Numbered from the stretch's first letter, positions 47,692 to 57,719 are shown. The stretch: DNA of 64,000 nt from Sorangium aterium (GCF_028368935.1 NZ_JAQNDK010000001.1:3906001-3970000); one strand, 5' to 3'. The notes: a model not told the origin generated them from the sequence alone. Numbers and translations: made by a program.

Positions 47692-50600
47692 TCAGGACGG
47701 CTGCGCGAGGCCGAGCTCTCCCTCCGGCTCGACGGGCAGCTCGACGATGAACGTGGTCCCTGAGCCCAGCTGACTGCGCAGATCCACGCGCCCTCCATGC
47801 GCTCGCACGATCTCCCGGACAAGGTACAGCCCGAGGCCGAGGCTCTGCGCTTGATGAAGCCCCGTCGCGCGCTCGAACGCCTCGAACACGCGCCGCTGGT
47901 CGGCCTCGGAGATCCCGATGCCCTGATCCGAGACCGAGAGGCGAGCGACGGCCCCGTCCCCGTCGGCGACGATCCGGACCGGCTTTCCGGCGCCGTACTT
48001 CATGGCGTTCGTGAGCAGGTTCGTCGCGACCTGCTCGAGCCGCAGCCGATCCCACCGGCCCACGACGGCGCGCTCCGCCCGCACGTGGAGCGCACATCCA
48101 GCCAGCTCGGCCTGCTCGCTCAGCCGTCCGACGACGTCCCGCACGAGCGCCGCCAGATCCACCGGCTCACGCGTCAGGGCGAGCCGCCCCTTCTGGACGC
48201 GTGAGAGGTCGAGCAGGCTGTCGATCAGCAGGTTGAGCCGGCCGAGCTGGCGCTTGAACGACGTGAGGGACGACGACAGCCAGGACGCGGAGACCGCCTC
48301 TTGCTGCTTGATCGATCGCGCGAGCGCGTCGAGCTTCAGATGGAGGCCAGTCAGCGGCGTCTTCAGCTCGTGGGCGAGGAACGCCGTGCGCCGCTCCGCG
48401 GCCTCCGCCGCCGCCCGCGCCTCTCGCTCCCTGGCGAGAAGGAGCGCATTCTCGAGGGAGATGGCCGCCTGCGTGGCGAGCAGCTCGAGGGCGAGGAGCC
48501 GCTCGGGCGTGAACGCGTGCGTCGTGAGGTTGTTCTCGAGGTAGAGCAGACCGAGCACCTCGGCCTGCCGCAAGATGGGGACGCAGAGGACCGACCTCGG
48601 AGTGTGCCGGACGATGTACTCGTCCCCCGAGAACCTGCCCGCCTTCGCGGCGGCGTCATCGAGGAGCACACGCTCCTTGGTGAGCCGCACGTAGTGGAGG
48701 AGCGAGGCAGGGAGGAGCGGAGAGGACGATACCGGCAACGACTGGAGAACCCTGGTCACGGTCCCCTGTCGCTCCTCGATCGCGGCTTCCGCCTCGATCG
48801 TCAGGTCGCCGTCCCGCACGAGGATGAGGCAGCCCTTCTGGGCGCCCCCCTGCTCGAGGACGGACTCGAGCAGGGTTCGCAGGAGCTTCTCGAAGAGGAT
48901 CTCGCCCGAGATCGTCTGCGATGCCTTGACGACCGCGAGCACGTCGAGCAGCTCCGTGCGGGCCGCGAAGGTGGCGGTCGGCTCGAGCGGCCGCCGCTCG
49001 AGGAGCTGCGGATAGCGCTGCTCGAGCTGCTTCACCTTGCCGTCGGCCCCCCAGCGCACGTAGCACGAGCGGGCTTCACGCAGGTACGTATCGGAGAAGC
49101 GCTCGAACCCTCGCGCTCGATAGAACTGGGACGCGAGCTCGTAGGCGAGCGCCTCGACGTGGACGAAGCCGCTCTCGCGCGCCGAGCGGATGGCCTCTTC
49201 GTAGAGGCGCATCGCGTCGAGGTCCCGGCCCTCGATGCGCGCGACCTCGGCGGAGACCAGGGCGTAGCGGCTCTGGAAGTTCTCGGGGCAGCCCGCGGCC
49301 CAGCGCCTCAGCTTCTGGAGCGGCTTCTCGAGCGCCTGAGCGAATCGCCGCCGCTGCTCGGCCGGCGCCTGCGCGTGGAGCGCCGTCACCGTGAGCGCGT
49401 GGTAGAAGTGGTGCGTCACTTCCATGGCGAGAGATGCCGCCTGCCCCTGCATCAGCGCGGCGGCGGCCGCGGACTCCAGCGCTTCGGCGTGACGCTCGTG
49501 CGTGAACGCGGCGATCTGCTTCATGATATGATAGATAGCGATTCCAAGGCCGAAGCCCGCCTTCTGGCAGATCGCGACCGAGCTCGCCTCGTCGAAGGCG
49601 CCGCTGTCGAAGCTCGTCGGCGCCCGCGTCGCTCCCTTCAGGCTCGCCGCGAGCTGCTCTTCGAGCCGGACCACGTGGTACACCACATCGTTGTGGGTCT
49701 GCCGGGCGAAGGCGGCGTATTTCCGCGCGACCTCGATCACGCGGTCGAGCGGGTCGCCGTTCTCCAGGACGAGCCACACCATGTTGTACGTCAAATAGCC
49801 GGCAAAGATGAAGTCTCCGACGTCGAGGCAATCGAGGAATGCCTTGTCCATGAGCGGGATGCTCGTCGCGTAGTGCCTGTACCAGATGCTGATGACGCCC
49901 GCGTGGTGGAAGAGCAGCCTCCCCTTCAGCATGGCCGTGACGCTCTTGAATTTCTCGTTCAGCCTGAGCGCCATCTCGGAGAACTGGAACGCGCCCGAGA
50001 CGTCGCCGAGGATGGACACCATGACCGCGGCGTAACAGCTGTAAACGAAGGAGGACTCCTCGGCGTGTCCGTGCTGCAGGGACGCGTTCACCCCCTTGGC
50101 GGTGAGCAGCGGCCAGAGCGCCGGTCGCACGGAGAACATGAGGGGGGCCGATTCGGCGGCCAGGCTGATGAACGCCCGCACGTCCTCGTCGGTCGCCACG
50201 GGCGCATCGACGAGATCGGCGATGTGACGCCCGCGCAAGGCGATCGGGACCTGACGGATCTCGGCCTCGACGGCGGCCTGGATCTCCTCGTCGGCCTCCG
50301 GGAGCGTCGCCCCGTAGAGCCGCAGGGCCTCGATCATGACCGTCATGGCGTCGCGGTGTCGCCCAGCGATCTGGTAGAGCCGCATGCGCAGCCGGTGGGC
50401 CCTGGCGCGGTCGGGCCTGGAGCGGGCATTCTGGAGGATCAGATCGAACAGCCCGTCGGCCGGCTGGAAGTTGCCGGTGATGGACTCGCATTCGGCGAGC
50501 TCCAGGTAGAGCATGAGCGTGTCCTCGTACCGCGCGCTCCAGGCGTCCGCCGGCAAGAGAGACGTCGCCTGCGCCAGGTAGCTGCGCGCCGAAGCGTAGG

Positions 50601-52842
50601 CGACCGAGGCCTTCGCCTTGATCCCTGCCAGGAGGTTGAGCCGGCAGAGCGCCTCCTTCTCGCGTGGATCGGTGATGAGATGAGCGCCGTGATTGAGCTG
50701 GGTCGCGACGTCGAACGCCCGCTCCTCGACCGCCCCGCCTGGCAGACGAGACGCGAGGCGTCGGCCGATCTCGAGGTGCACCGCGGCCCGCCGAGCCTCC
50801 GGGATGAGCGAATAGGCTGCCTCCTGGACGCGGTCGTGGAGGAATTTGTAGGTGCCTTCGTGGCAGAGGACGAGCCCCGCGAGGATGGCCTGCCAGACAT
50901 CCTCGTGCAGCGCCTCCTCCGAGCGGTCGCACGCTATCGTCAAGACGCCGACGTCCGCGGCGTTCCCGAGACAGGCGAGCTGCTTCAGCGCCTCCTGGGT
51001 GCCCGCAGGGAGCCGCGCGAGCTTGTCGACCATCAGGTCGACCACGTTGTCGGTGAAGCCTTTGGCGCGGATCTTCGCCATGTCCCACCGGAAGGCGCCC
51101 GCGCTCGGGTCGAGCTCGATCAGCCGCTCTTCGTGGAGGGCGAGGAGAAACTGGATCGCAAAGAAGGGGTTGCCGGCCGTCTTCTCGTGGACCAAGGCCG
51201 AGAGCGGCGCGGCGTCCTCGGGGCGGCATTGGAGCATATCGCTGACGAGCATGGAGAGGTGCTCGCGGGAGAGCGGGCCGAGCACGATATCCCGGACGCG
51301 CGCGCCCTCCCTCCTCACCTCGCCCAGCGCCGTCATGAGCGGGTGCGAGGGGGTCACCTCGTTGTCGCGGTACGCGCCGACGACGAGGAGGTGCCCCGTG
51401 TCGAGGTGCGTCACCAGATCTTGCAAGAGCGAGAGGCTCGCCGAGTCGGCCCACTGGAGATCGTCGAGGAAGAGCACGAGGGGGTGCTCCCTCCGGGCGA
51501 ACACCCCGATGAAGTGCCGGAAGACGATGCGGAACCGGTTCTGCGCCTCGACCGGCGGCAGCTCGGGAGCCGGCGGTTGCGGGCCGATGACCAGCTCGAG
51601 CTGCGGGATCAAGTCCACGATGAGCTGCGCGTTGACCGTGAGGACCTCGAGCAACCGCTGCTTCCATGCGGCGATCCTCTCGCTGTCGGCGAGGAGCTCG
51701 AGCACGATCTCCTGAACGGCCTGCACGATGGTGGAGTAAGGGATCTCGCGCTTGTGCTGATCGAATTTTCCCGAGGCGGAGAACCCCCGCTCGCGGGCGA
51801 CGGCCCTGTCCAGCTCGTGGACCAGCGTCGATTTGCCGATGCCGGAGTAGCCCGAGAGGAGCACGAGCTCGGGAGATCCGGTGTCGACCACGCGCTCGAA
51901 GGCGCGCAGCAGCGCCGCGATCGCCTCGTCGCGCCCATAGAGCTTCTGCGGCATCCGCAGGCGGCCCGACGCGTCCTGCTCGCCCAGCGGGAAGGGCGCG
52001 ACGCTCCCGCCGCGGCGCCATGAGTCGAAGCACCGTTTCAGGTCATGGCCAAGGCCGCGGGCCGTCTGGTAGCGCTCCTCGGGCATCTTCGCGAGGAGCT
52101 TGATCACGATACGCTCGACCGCCTCCGGCACGTCGGGGACCACCTCGGACGGGGCCGCGAACGCGCGGGCGACGTGACAATGGATCCATTCCAGCGGGTC
52201 GCGGGCGTCGAACGGGAGCTTCCCCGTGAGCATCTGATAGAACGTGACGCCCAGGGAATACAGATCGGTGCGGCTGTCGATCCCACGGTTCATCCGCCCT
52301 GTCTGCTCGGGCGACATGTAAGGCAGGGACCCCTCGATGAGGCGTGCTGGCCCCAGGGCGTGCTGTTCGCCGGAGAGCCGTGAGGCGAGCGCGAGATCGG
52401 CGATCTTCACCTCGCCCGTGGCGGGAATGACCAGGATATTTGCGGGCTTGAGATCTCTGTGAACGACGCCTCGCTGATGGATGTCGGAGACGGCATCCGC
52501 GATGCGGACGGCGAGCTCGAGGAACCAGCCGATCGCCATCGGCGCGCCGAGCAGTCGATCCAGCGGCTCGGCGCCGGAGTCTTCCATGACGAGGGCGAGC
52601 GCCCCATCGTACATCTCCAGGGCGAGGGGCCTGACGACGGCTCCCACGTCGAGCATCTTGCCCGTCTCGTACTCCCTCTTGAGCCGGGCGAGGTCCTTCG
52701 GCCGGCAGCTCCTCGGGTCGAGCACCTTGAGGACCACCGGTTGGCCGTCGGCGTTTCGAACAGCGCGGTACACGGCGGTACCGCGGCCCTCGTGAATGGT
52801 CTCGCGAATCGTGTAGGGAAAGGGAGGGGACGGGCTCGTCAT
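47692..52842 (-). CDS. Ser/Thr kinase - AAA ATPase - GAF - histidine kinase fusion
   Basis: 1716 residues. The kinase domain (10-275) keeps the Lys (Lys39 in VVLK), HRDLKPAN (128-135) and SLPYMSPEQTGRMNRGID, but DFG has become DLA (149-151, KIADLALAS). The Mg-binding Asp survives. The AAA/STAND part has Walker A GYSGIGKS near 330 and LVLFLDDLQWADSA, followed by long TPR-like repeats. A GAF domain lies around 1290-1440, then the H-box AFLAHELKTPLTGLHL (His near 1490), ATNLLTNAMKYG, VSDQGIGISE and SLGLGLYLV. There is no C-terminal receiver, unlike the 1988-residue protein at 16784. It is a soluble, multi-input kinase of the myxobacterial kind. No partner response regulator is adjacent. Confidence 0.92.
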   Translation of the reverse strand: MTSPSPPFPYTIRETIHEGRGTAVYRAVRNADGQPVVLKVLDPRSCRPKDLARLKREYETGKMLDVGAVVRPLALEMYDGALALVMEDSGAEPLDRLLGAPMAIGWFLELAVRIADAVSDIHQRGVVHRDLKPANILVIPATGEVKIADLALASRLSGEQHALGPARLIEGSLPYMSPEQTGRMNRGIDSRTDLYSLGVTFYQMLTGKLPFDARDPLEWIHCHVARAFAAPSEVVPDVPEAVERIVIKLLAKMPEERYQTARGLGHDLKRCFDSWRRGGSVAPFPLGEQDASGRLRMPQKLYGRDEAIAALLRAFERVVDTGSPELVLLSGYSGIGKSTLVHELDRAVARERGFSASGKFDQHKREIPYSTIVQAVQEIVLELLADSERIAAWKQRLLEVLTVNAQLIVDLIPQLELVIGPQPPAPELPPVEAQNRFRIVFRHFIGVFARREHPLVLFLDDLQWADSASLSLLQDLVTHLDTGHLLVVGAYRDNEVTPSHPLMTALGEVRREGARVRDIVLGPLSREHLSMLVSDMLQCRPEDAAPLSALVHEKTAGNPFFAIQFLLALHEERLIELDPSAGAFRWDMAKIRAKGFTDNVVDLMVDKLARLPAGTQEALKQLACLGNAADVGVLTIACDRSEEALHEDVWQAILAGLVLCHEGTYKFLHDRVQEAAYSLIPEARRAAVHLEIGRRLASRLPGGAVEERAFDVATQLNHGAHLITDPREKEALCRLNLLAGIKAKASVAYASARSYLAQATSLLPADAWSARYEDTLMLYLELAECESITGNFQPADGLFDLILQNARSRPDRARAHRLRMRLYQIAGRHRDAMTVMIEALRLYGATLPEADEEIQAAVEAEIRQVPIALRGRHIADLVDAPVATDEDVRAFISLAAESAPLMFSVRPALWPLLTAKGVNASLQHGHAEESSFVYSCYAAVMVSILGDVSGAFQFSEMALRLNEKFKSVTAMLKGRLLFHHAGVISIWYRHYATSIPLMDKAFLDCLDVGDFIFAGYLTYNMVWLVLENGDPLDRVIEVARKYAAFARQTHNDVVYHVVRLEEQLAASLKGATRAPTSFDSGAFDEASSVAICQKAGFGLGIAIYHIMKQIAAFTHERHAEALESAAAAALMQGQAASLAMEVTHHFYHALTVTALHAQAPAEQRRRFAQALEKPLQKLRRWAAGCPENFQSRYALVSAEVARIEGRDLDAMRLYEEAIRSARESGFVHVEALAYELASQFYRARGFERFSDTYLREARSCYVRWGADGKVKQLEQRYPQLLERRPLEPTATFAARTELLDVLAVVKASQTISGEILFEKLLRTLLESVLEQGGAQKGCLILVRDGDLTIEAEAAIEERQGTVTRVLQSLPVSSSPLLPASLLHYVRLTKERVLLDDAAAKAGRFSGDEYIVRHTPRSVLCVPILRQAEVLGLLYLENNLTTHAFTPERLLALELLATQAAISLENALLLAREREARAAAEAAERRTAFLAHELKTPLTGLHLKLDALARSIKQQEAVSASWLSSSLTSFKRQLGRLNLLIDSLLDLSRVQKGRLALTREPVDLAALVRDVVGRLSEQAELAGCALHVRAERAVVGRWDRLRLEQVATNLLTNAMKYGAGKPVRIVADGDGAVARLSVSDQGIGISEADQRRVFEAFERATGLHQAQSLGLGLYLVREIVRAHGGRVDLRSQLGSGTTFIVELPVEPEGELGLAQPS

Positions 52843-53043
52843 TCAGGCGCTGGGCGAGGCAGCCTCGGCAGTGGCAGCAGGAGCCCCCTCCCCGGCAAGG
52901 TATACCATTCCCCGCCCCCGCATCATGGCCAGCGTTGCGGGTGATCCAGCGCGAATTCGGATCGGCCGACGGGCTCGGCCGCGTGCGGCCCCGGGGCGCC
53001 GTCGCCAGGCCGCCTCGGCCGAGGGCCGCTACGTTCAACGCGC
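52843..53043. other. Promoter region of the 1716-residue kinase
   Basis: Together with the amylase fragment that follows, this is a 330-bp gap. It must contain the kinase promoter on the minus strand. No other coding signal is visible. Confidence 0.4.
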
Positions 53044-53180
53044 CTCAGGCGATCGAGCACGGCACGCTCGACGCCCTGAGCGTGCGGGCTATCTGGCTCC
53101 CGTCGTTCCAGCAGAACCCTGCCGGCGCAACCCTGGCGAGCGATCGAGTCCGCCAGGTCACCGGATATCACGGTTACCAT
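53044..53180 (+). pseudogene. Duplicated fragment of the GH13 amylase gene
   Basis: This segment aligns without gaps to 56314-56450 inside the intact amylase gene, with about nine in ten bases identical. It reads QAIEHGTLDALSVRAIWLPS, then FQQNPAGATLASD and VTGYHGY, against QAIEDGTLDALGVRAIWLTP, FQQNPAGAYLASD and VTGYHGY in the intact copy. Nothing amylase-like extends on either side. It ends inside the last codons of the convergent AraC gene. It is a relic of a second amylase gene or of a partial duplication, now non-functional. Confidence 0.82.
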
Positions 53181-53944
53181 CCGTGCATCGGCACGGTCAT
53201 TTCGGTCAGCACCGCGCGCTGGCCGCCGAAATAGTCCTGGGGCGCGCAGCCGAGGGCGCGCGTGAAGACGCGGTGGCATTGCGCATAACTCCCGAACCCG
53301 ACGGCGTACGCCGCGCGCGCGAAGCTCGCGCCGCGATCCACCTCGGCGACGAACTGCATCAGCTTGAGCCGCGCACGGTACTCGACGACGTTCACGCCCA
53401 CGTCCTGGCGAAAACGCCGGCTGATCCCGCTCTCGCCCGTGTGCAGGCGCGCCGCGAGGGCCGCCCCGGGGAGATTCGGATCGAGGCGCAAGAGCTCGAA
53501 GATGCGGCGGCTCACCACGTGGGGGAGCGGCACGTTCGACAGCGACCGCTCGAAGAGCTCCGCGAGGCGATGCTCCACGACCGAGATGTCGCGCGCTCGG
53601 TCGAGCGCGCCGAGGAGCGCGAACTCGTCGGCGAGCACGGCCGGCGTGAGCTGCACAGCGTCGAGCGCGACCTTCGACGCGGCCCCCGCGACGCGAGCCC
53701 CCAGCTCGGGGCGGAGCGCCGCGACGTACAGAACGAAATCGCTGCTCTCCTCGAGGAGCGCGTGATCTTGCCCCGGCGCGAAATAGAGCAGCGTGCCCGC
53801 CACGAGCGGCACCACGCGCTTCCCCACGCCCATGATGCCCGTGCCGCGAGCGACGAGGTTGATCTCCGGCTCCTCGTGGAAGTGCCGGGGCCGGCGGTAC
53901 TGCGGCTGGTGACGGAAGACCTGGGCGCGCCGGCCGGCGAGCAT
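53174..53944 (-). CDS. AraC-family transcriptional regulator
   Basis: From the ATG at 53944 this gives 256 residues. An N-terminal cupin-like sensor starts at once (FRHQPQYRRPRHFHEEPEIN, GTLLYFAPGQDHALLEES). A helical linker follows, and two HTH motifs lie in the last 90 residues: PGAALAARLHTGESGISRRF, QDVGVNVVEYRARLKLMQFV and ASFARAAYAVGFGSYAQCHR, with VFTRALGCAPQDYF. The cupin sensor suggests response to a small sugar or organic ligand. It is divergent from the GH16 gene at 54067, with the GH13 amylase next, so local control of polysaccharide enzymes is a fair inference. The start is uncertain: the frame is open to 54115 and no clear ribosome-binding site is seen. Confidence 0.85.
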   Translation of the reverse strand: MLAGRRAQVFRHQPQYRRPRHFHEEPEINLVARGTGIMGVGKRVVPLVAGTLLYFAPGQDHALLEESSDFVLYVAALRPELGARVAGAASKVALDAVQLTPAVLADEFALLGALDRARDISVVEHRLAELFERSLSNVPLPHVVSRRIFELLRLDPNLPGAALAARLHTGESGISRRFRQDVGVNVVEYRARLKLMQFVAEVDRGASFARAAYAVGFGSYAQCHRVFTRALGCAPQDYFGGQRAVLTEMTVPMHGW

Positions 53945-54066
53945 CGGAAAGGGCTGGAACAACGCGGGCCGAGCGCTCAAGGCCAGGTCAGTGTGCGGCA
54001 GCGGTGACGCGGACAGGAAGCAAAAAATGCGAAGCGCTCCCGCACCCGGCGCGCCAAGTGGAGCCC

Positions 54067-55113
54067 ATGATGTCTTCGACGCGCTGCACGGTCGCTTTGC
54101 TTCTGTTCTACGCATTCATCGCGCTGTCCTGTGACGACGCCAGCCAGCCCTCGGGCTCTGCGACGGGGGCTGGCGGGGACGGCACCGGCGCGGGTGCTGG
54201 TGGTGGTTCCAGCGCCGGAACGGGTAGCTCCATGACGGGGGCTGGGGCTGCGGCTGGCGCCTCCAGCGCCGGAGCCGGCGCGGGCGGCGCGGGCGGCGGG
54301 GGCGGCGCGGGCGGCGCCGGCGGAACGGCGGATGGCACAGCAGCGGCAGGCACCACGGGTAACGGCGGCTCAGCGGGCGGCCCTCCCCCGGCCGAAGAGG
54401 CCTTCACCCTGCTCTTCCGCGACGATTTCGATCAGCTGGACGCAGCTCGCTGGCAGCTGATGACACATTCGTGGACGGGCAATCTGGCGCTGTTTTCGCG
54501 ATCAGCCGCCACCATCGAACGTGGCCAGCTGGTGCTCCGGCTCACGCCGGCCCCCCAGGGCACCGCCGACAGCTCCGGAGCCGCCAAGACCTTCCTGGGT
54601 GCCGAGGTTCGCTCCATCGACTCGCTCACGTACGGGCGCGTGCGCGCTCGCGTCAAGTTGGCCCGAGGCTCGGCGGTCGTCTCGTCACTGGTCACGATCT
54701 ACACCCCCTGGCCAGCGGACAACTGGAACGAGCTCGACATCGAGTGCCTGGGGGCCGAGCCGAATGACGTGCAGTTCAACGCCATGGTGTACACTGGCGC
54801 TCCGGTACGGCCCCCGGTGACGCAATCCGTCAGTCCGACTCAGCATCCGCAGAAGGTGGACCTCGGCTTCGACCCGAGCGCGGACTTTCACACGTACCAG
54901 ATCGAATGGACACCGTCCGGCGCCCGCTTTTCCGTCGACGACGTGCTCCGGCACGAGTGGACGGAGCGCATCGACCTCATGGTGCTGCCGCAGAACGTGC
55001 TCATGACGATCTGGGCGTCGTCGAGCCCGGAGTGGGCCGGGGCCGTGACGGCCGAGACGGGCAAGGCGAGCGCGACCTACGATTGGATCGAGCTCTATCG
55101 GTACACGCCTTGA
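54067..55113 (+). CDS. Glycoside hydrolase family 16 lipoprotein
   Basis: 348 residues beginning MMSSTRCTVALLLFYAFIAL with a lipobox Cys at LSC. A Gly/Ala/Ser linker runs to about residue 110, and a GH16 beta-jelly-roll follows: FTLLFRDDFDQLDAARWQL, GAEVRSIDSLTYGRVRARVKL, NWNELDIECLG and FHTYQIEWTPSGARFSVDDVL. The catalytic E-x-D-x-E signature is present as ELDIE near residue 224. Family members cut beta-1,3 or mixed-linked glucans, agar or xyloglucan; the loop sequences do not tell which. GGAG precedes the paired ATGs at 54067 and 54070. It is divergent from an AraC gene and followed after 227 bp by the amylase gene. An intact, probably surface-anchored enzyme. Confidence 0.88.
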   Translation: MMSSTRCTVALLLFYAFIALSCDDASQPSGSATGAGGDGTGAGAGGGSSAGTGSSMTGAGAAAGASSAGAGAGGAGGGGGAGGAGGTADGTAAAGTTGNGGSAGGPPPAEEAFTLLFRDDFDQLDAARWQLMTHSWTGNLALFSRSAATIERGQLVLRLTPAPQGTADSSGAAKTFLGAEVRSIDSLTYGRVRARVKLARGSAVVSSLVTIYTPWPADNWNELDIECLGAEPNDVQFNAMVYTGAPVRPPVTQSVSPTQHPQKVDLGFDPSADFHTYQIEWTPSGARFSVDDVLRHEWTERIDLMVLPQNVLMTIWASSSPEWAGAVTAETGKASATYDWIELYRYTP

Positions 55114-55340
55114 TCGGGTCGCGAGACCAGGCCGCTCCGAGCGCGTGAGCTCACGCGGTTCGGCCCGACAAAGCGCCAAGCGAACGCCTGGGTGCGGGGC
55201 GGAGCCCCGACGGAAACTGCGCGGGTCTGTTAGCGACGCGACAGCATGGGCGGAGCATCGCTGTTCTCCGCAGCGGCTGCGGTGGTTCAGGGCGACGCGC
55301 GCGCTGACATGCCCCTCGCGATCGGATACTGCTCGAGGCC

Positions 55341-57719
55341 ATGTCGCGCCGCCGTTCTGCCGTCGTGATCGCCGCTGTCTCCGCCGTCATGCTCCCTGCC
55401 GTCCCGCTCGCGTGTGGGGGTGATCGCGAGCTCGACGCGGGCCAGGGGAAGGGTACGAGCGGCGCCGGGACGGCAGGCGCCGGTGCTGCAGGCGGCGAGG
55501 CGGCTGGCGTAGGCGGTGCAGGCGGCGAGGCCGCAGGCGCTGGCGGGGCCGGCGGAGGAGCGCAGTACGGGAACGTGCTCTGTCCGACCTCGTTCACGTT
55601 CAACGCCCCTCCCGGGGCCACGGACGTCCGCGTCCCTGGGGAGTGGAACGGCTTCGATCTCGGCGCTGCCCCGCAGCTGCAGGGCGGTACGCAGGGCCGG
55701 CTCGTGGCCACCGTCGACCTGCCGCCGGGGCTGCACGGCTACAAGATCGCCTATCGGTCGGGCGGCGAGATCTCGTGGGTGCTCGACCCGGCTGAGGGGC
55801 GCCGCAAGTACGTCGACGGGATCGAGAACTCGGCCGTCAAGGTCCCTGACTGCCGCCTCCCGTCGTTCTCCGTCGCGTCCAGCCAGGCGACGCGGCCTGC
55901 CGCCGGACAGGGCGCCTTCGAGGCTCGGCTCGTGTACAAGGACGGCATCGAAGGCGCGGGCCCGGAGGCGGCCGCGTTCGAGGCGGTTCTACAGGACCAG
56001 GACGGCGAGGCGCGCCCGCTCACGGATCAGGAGCTCTCGGTCGACGCGCGCGGCGACGTGCGGATCCAGCTGGGGGGCCTCGGCGACGGCAAATACCGCG
56101 TCACCCTCCGCGGGGCGACCCGGAGCGGCCGCGCCGGTGAGCCGCTCCGGCTTGTGTTCTGGGTCGAGGCCGAGGCGTTTTCCTGGGAGGACGCGCTCAT
56201 CTACATGGTCGTCACCGATCGTTACCGCGACGGCGATCCGATCTTGAACCCGCCCGCCACGTCGGGCGCCGATCCGCGGGGCGACTGGGCCGGCGGGGAT
56301 CTCGAGGGGCTGAGGCAGGCCATCGAGGACGGCACGCTCGACGCCCTGGGCGTGCGGGCCATCTGGCTCACGCCGTTCCAGCAGAACCCTGCCGGCGCCT
56401 ACCTGGCGAGCGATGGAGTCCACCAGGTCACCGGATATCACGGGTACTGGCCCATCAAGGCGCGCGATGTGGATCCGCGGCTCGGCGGCGCCGAGGCGCT
56501 CCGCGCGGTGGTGGCCGAGGCGCACCGCCACGGGATCCGCGTCCTCCAGGACTTCGTGGTGAACCACGTGCACGAAGATCACGAGTACGTCTCGTCTCAC
56601 CCGGGCTGGTTCAGGACGGGGTGCGTCTGCGGGACCGACGGGTGCGACTGGACGTCGCACGCGCTCGATTGCATGTTCGCGAGCTACCTCCCCGACGTGG
56701 ATCACACGGTGCCCGAGGCCAACGCCGCGTTCGTGGCGGACGCGATCTACTGGCTCGACGCGTTCGATCTCGACGGGCTCCGCGTGGACGCCGTGAAGCA
56801 CGTGGAGGAGATCGCGACGCGCAACCTCGCCGCGGAGGTCCGGGAGGCGTTCGAGCCGGCCGGCACACGTTATTTCCTGATGGGCGAGACGGCGATGGGC
56901 TGGAGCGACTGCGCCGATCCGTGCAACGACGAGAACTACGGGACGATCGCGAGGTACATCGGCCCTCAGGGGCTCGACGGCCAGCTCGATTTCGTCCTCT
57001 ATCACGGGGTCTCTTACCGGACGTTCGGCTGGGGCGAGGAGGGCATGCTGCACGCCGCGTACTGGGTCGAGCACGGGCAGCGGCGGTGGCCGGAGGGCGC
57101 GATCATGACGCCGTACCTCGGCAGCCACGACACGGCCCGCTTCGCGACGCTCGCCGACTACCGCGACGATGCGGGGCCTCGCGGCCGGGATGTCCCGGGC
57201 CGCCAGTGGTCGGACACCGCGGAAGCACCCGGGTCGCCCGAGGTGTACGCGCGGACGCGCCTCGCGATGGCGTGGCTCCTGGGCCTCCCGGGCGCGCCGC
57301 TGCTCTACTACGGGGACGAGTATGGCGCGTGGGGCGGCGCCGACCCGAACAACCGCAGCGTGTGGCGTCCGGAGGAGGAGCTCACGGCGGACGAGCTGGA
57401 GACGCTCGATTTCGTGCGCGCGCTCGGGACCGCGCGGCGGGCGATCCCCGCGCTCCGCCGCGGCGCCTACGTGAACCTCACCGCCACGGAGGACACGCTG
57501 GTCTTCGGCCGCCGGCACGGCCGGGGGGAGTCGGCCGTGGTGGCGCTGACGCGCGCGGGGACGGAGCAGCGCATCTCGGTCGAGGTCGCTCAGGCGCTCG
57601 GTCTCCCGCCCGGCACCGAGCTCAGGGACGCGCTCGGCGGCTCGAGCGAGATCGTCTCCGCGGCCGGCGTGCTCTCGATGAGCATCCCGCCGGGCGGGGC
57701 GGTCGTCTTCGCGCCGTGA
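55341..57719 (+). CDS. GH13 alpha-amylase-type lipoprotein with N-terminal beta domain
   Basis: 792 residues. Lipoprotein signal (VMLPAVPLAC, Cys25), GGEAAG/GGAGG linker to about 72, then a starch-binding/early-set-like beta domain (FTFNAPPGATDVRVPGEWNGF, DLPPGLHGYKIAY). A second beta module occupies about 175-285. The (beta/alpha)8 catalytic domain from about 290 shows all four GH13 regions: DFVVNH (near 404), GLRVDAVKH with the nucleophile Asp (near 481), MGETA with the acid Glu (near 515) and LGSHD (near 597). APLLYYGDEYG follows, and a C-terminal beta domain completes it. It should hydrolyse alpha-1,4-glucans outside the cell. A scrap of the same sequence lies 3.27 kb upstream. Confidence 0.92.
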   Translation: MSRRRSAVVIAAVSAVMLPAVPLACGGDRELDAGQGKGTSGAGTAGAGAAGGEAAGVGGAGGEAAGAGGAGGGAQYGNVLCPTSFTFNAPPGATDVRVPGEWNGFDLGAAPQLQGGTQGRLVATVDLPPGLHGYKIAYRSGGEISWVLDPAEGRRKYVDGIENSAVKVPDCRLPSFSVASSQATRPAAGQGAFEARLVYKDGIEGAGPEAAAFEAVLQDQDGEARPLTDQELSVDARGDVRIQLGGLGDGKYRVTLRGATRSGRAGEPLRLVFWVEAEAFSWEDALIYMVVTDRYRDGDPILNPPATSGADPRGDWAGGDLEGLRQAIEDGTLDALGVRAIWLTPFQQNPAGAYLASDGVHQVTGYHGYWPIKARDVDPRLGGAEALRAVVAEAHRHGIRVLQDFVVNHVHEDHEYVSSHPGWFRTGCVCGTDGCDWTSHALDCMFASYLPDVDHTVPEANAAFVADAIYWLDAFDLDGLRVDAVKHVEEIATRNLAAEVREAFEPAGTRYFLMGETAMGWSDCADPCNDENYGTIARYIGPQGLDGQLDFVLYHGVSYRTFGWGEEGMLHAAYWVEHGQRRWPEGAIMTPYLGSHDTARFATLADYRDDAGPRGRDVPGRQWSDTAEAPGSPEVYARTRLAMAWLLGLPGAPLLYYGDEYGAWGGADPNNRSVWRPEEELTADELETLDFVRALGTARRAIPALRRGAYVNLTATEDTLVFGRRHGRGESAVVALTRAGTEQRISVEVAQALGLPPGTELRDALGGSSEIVSAAGVLSMSIPPGGAVVFAP

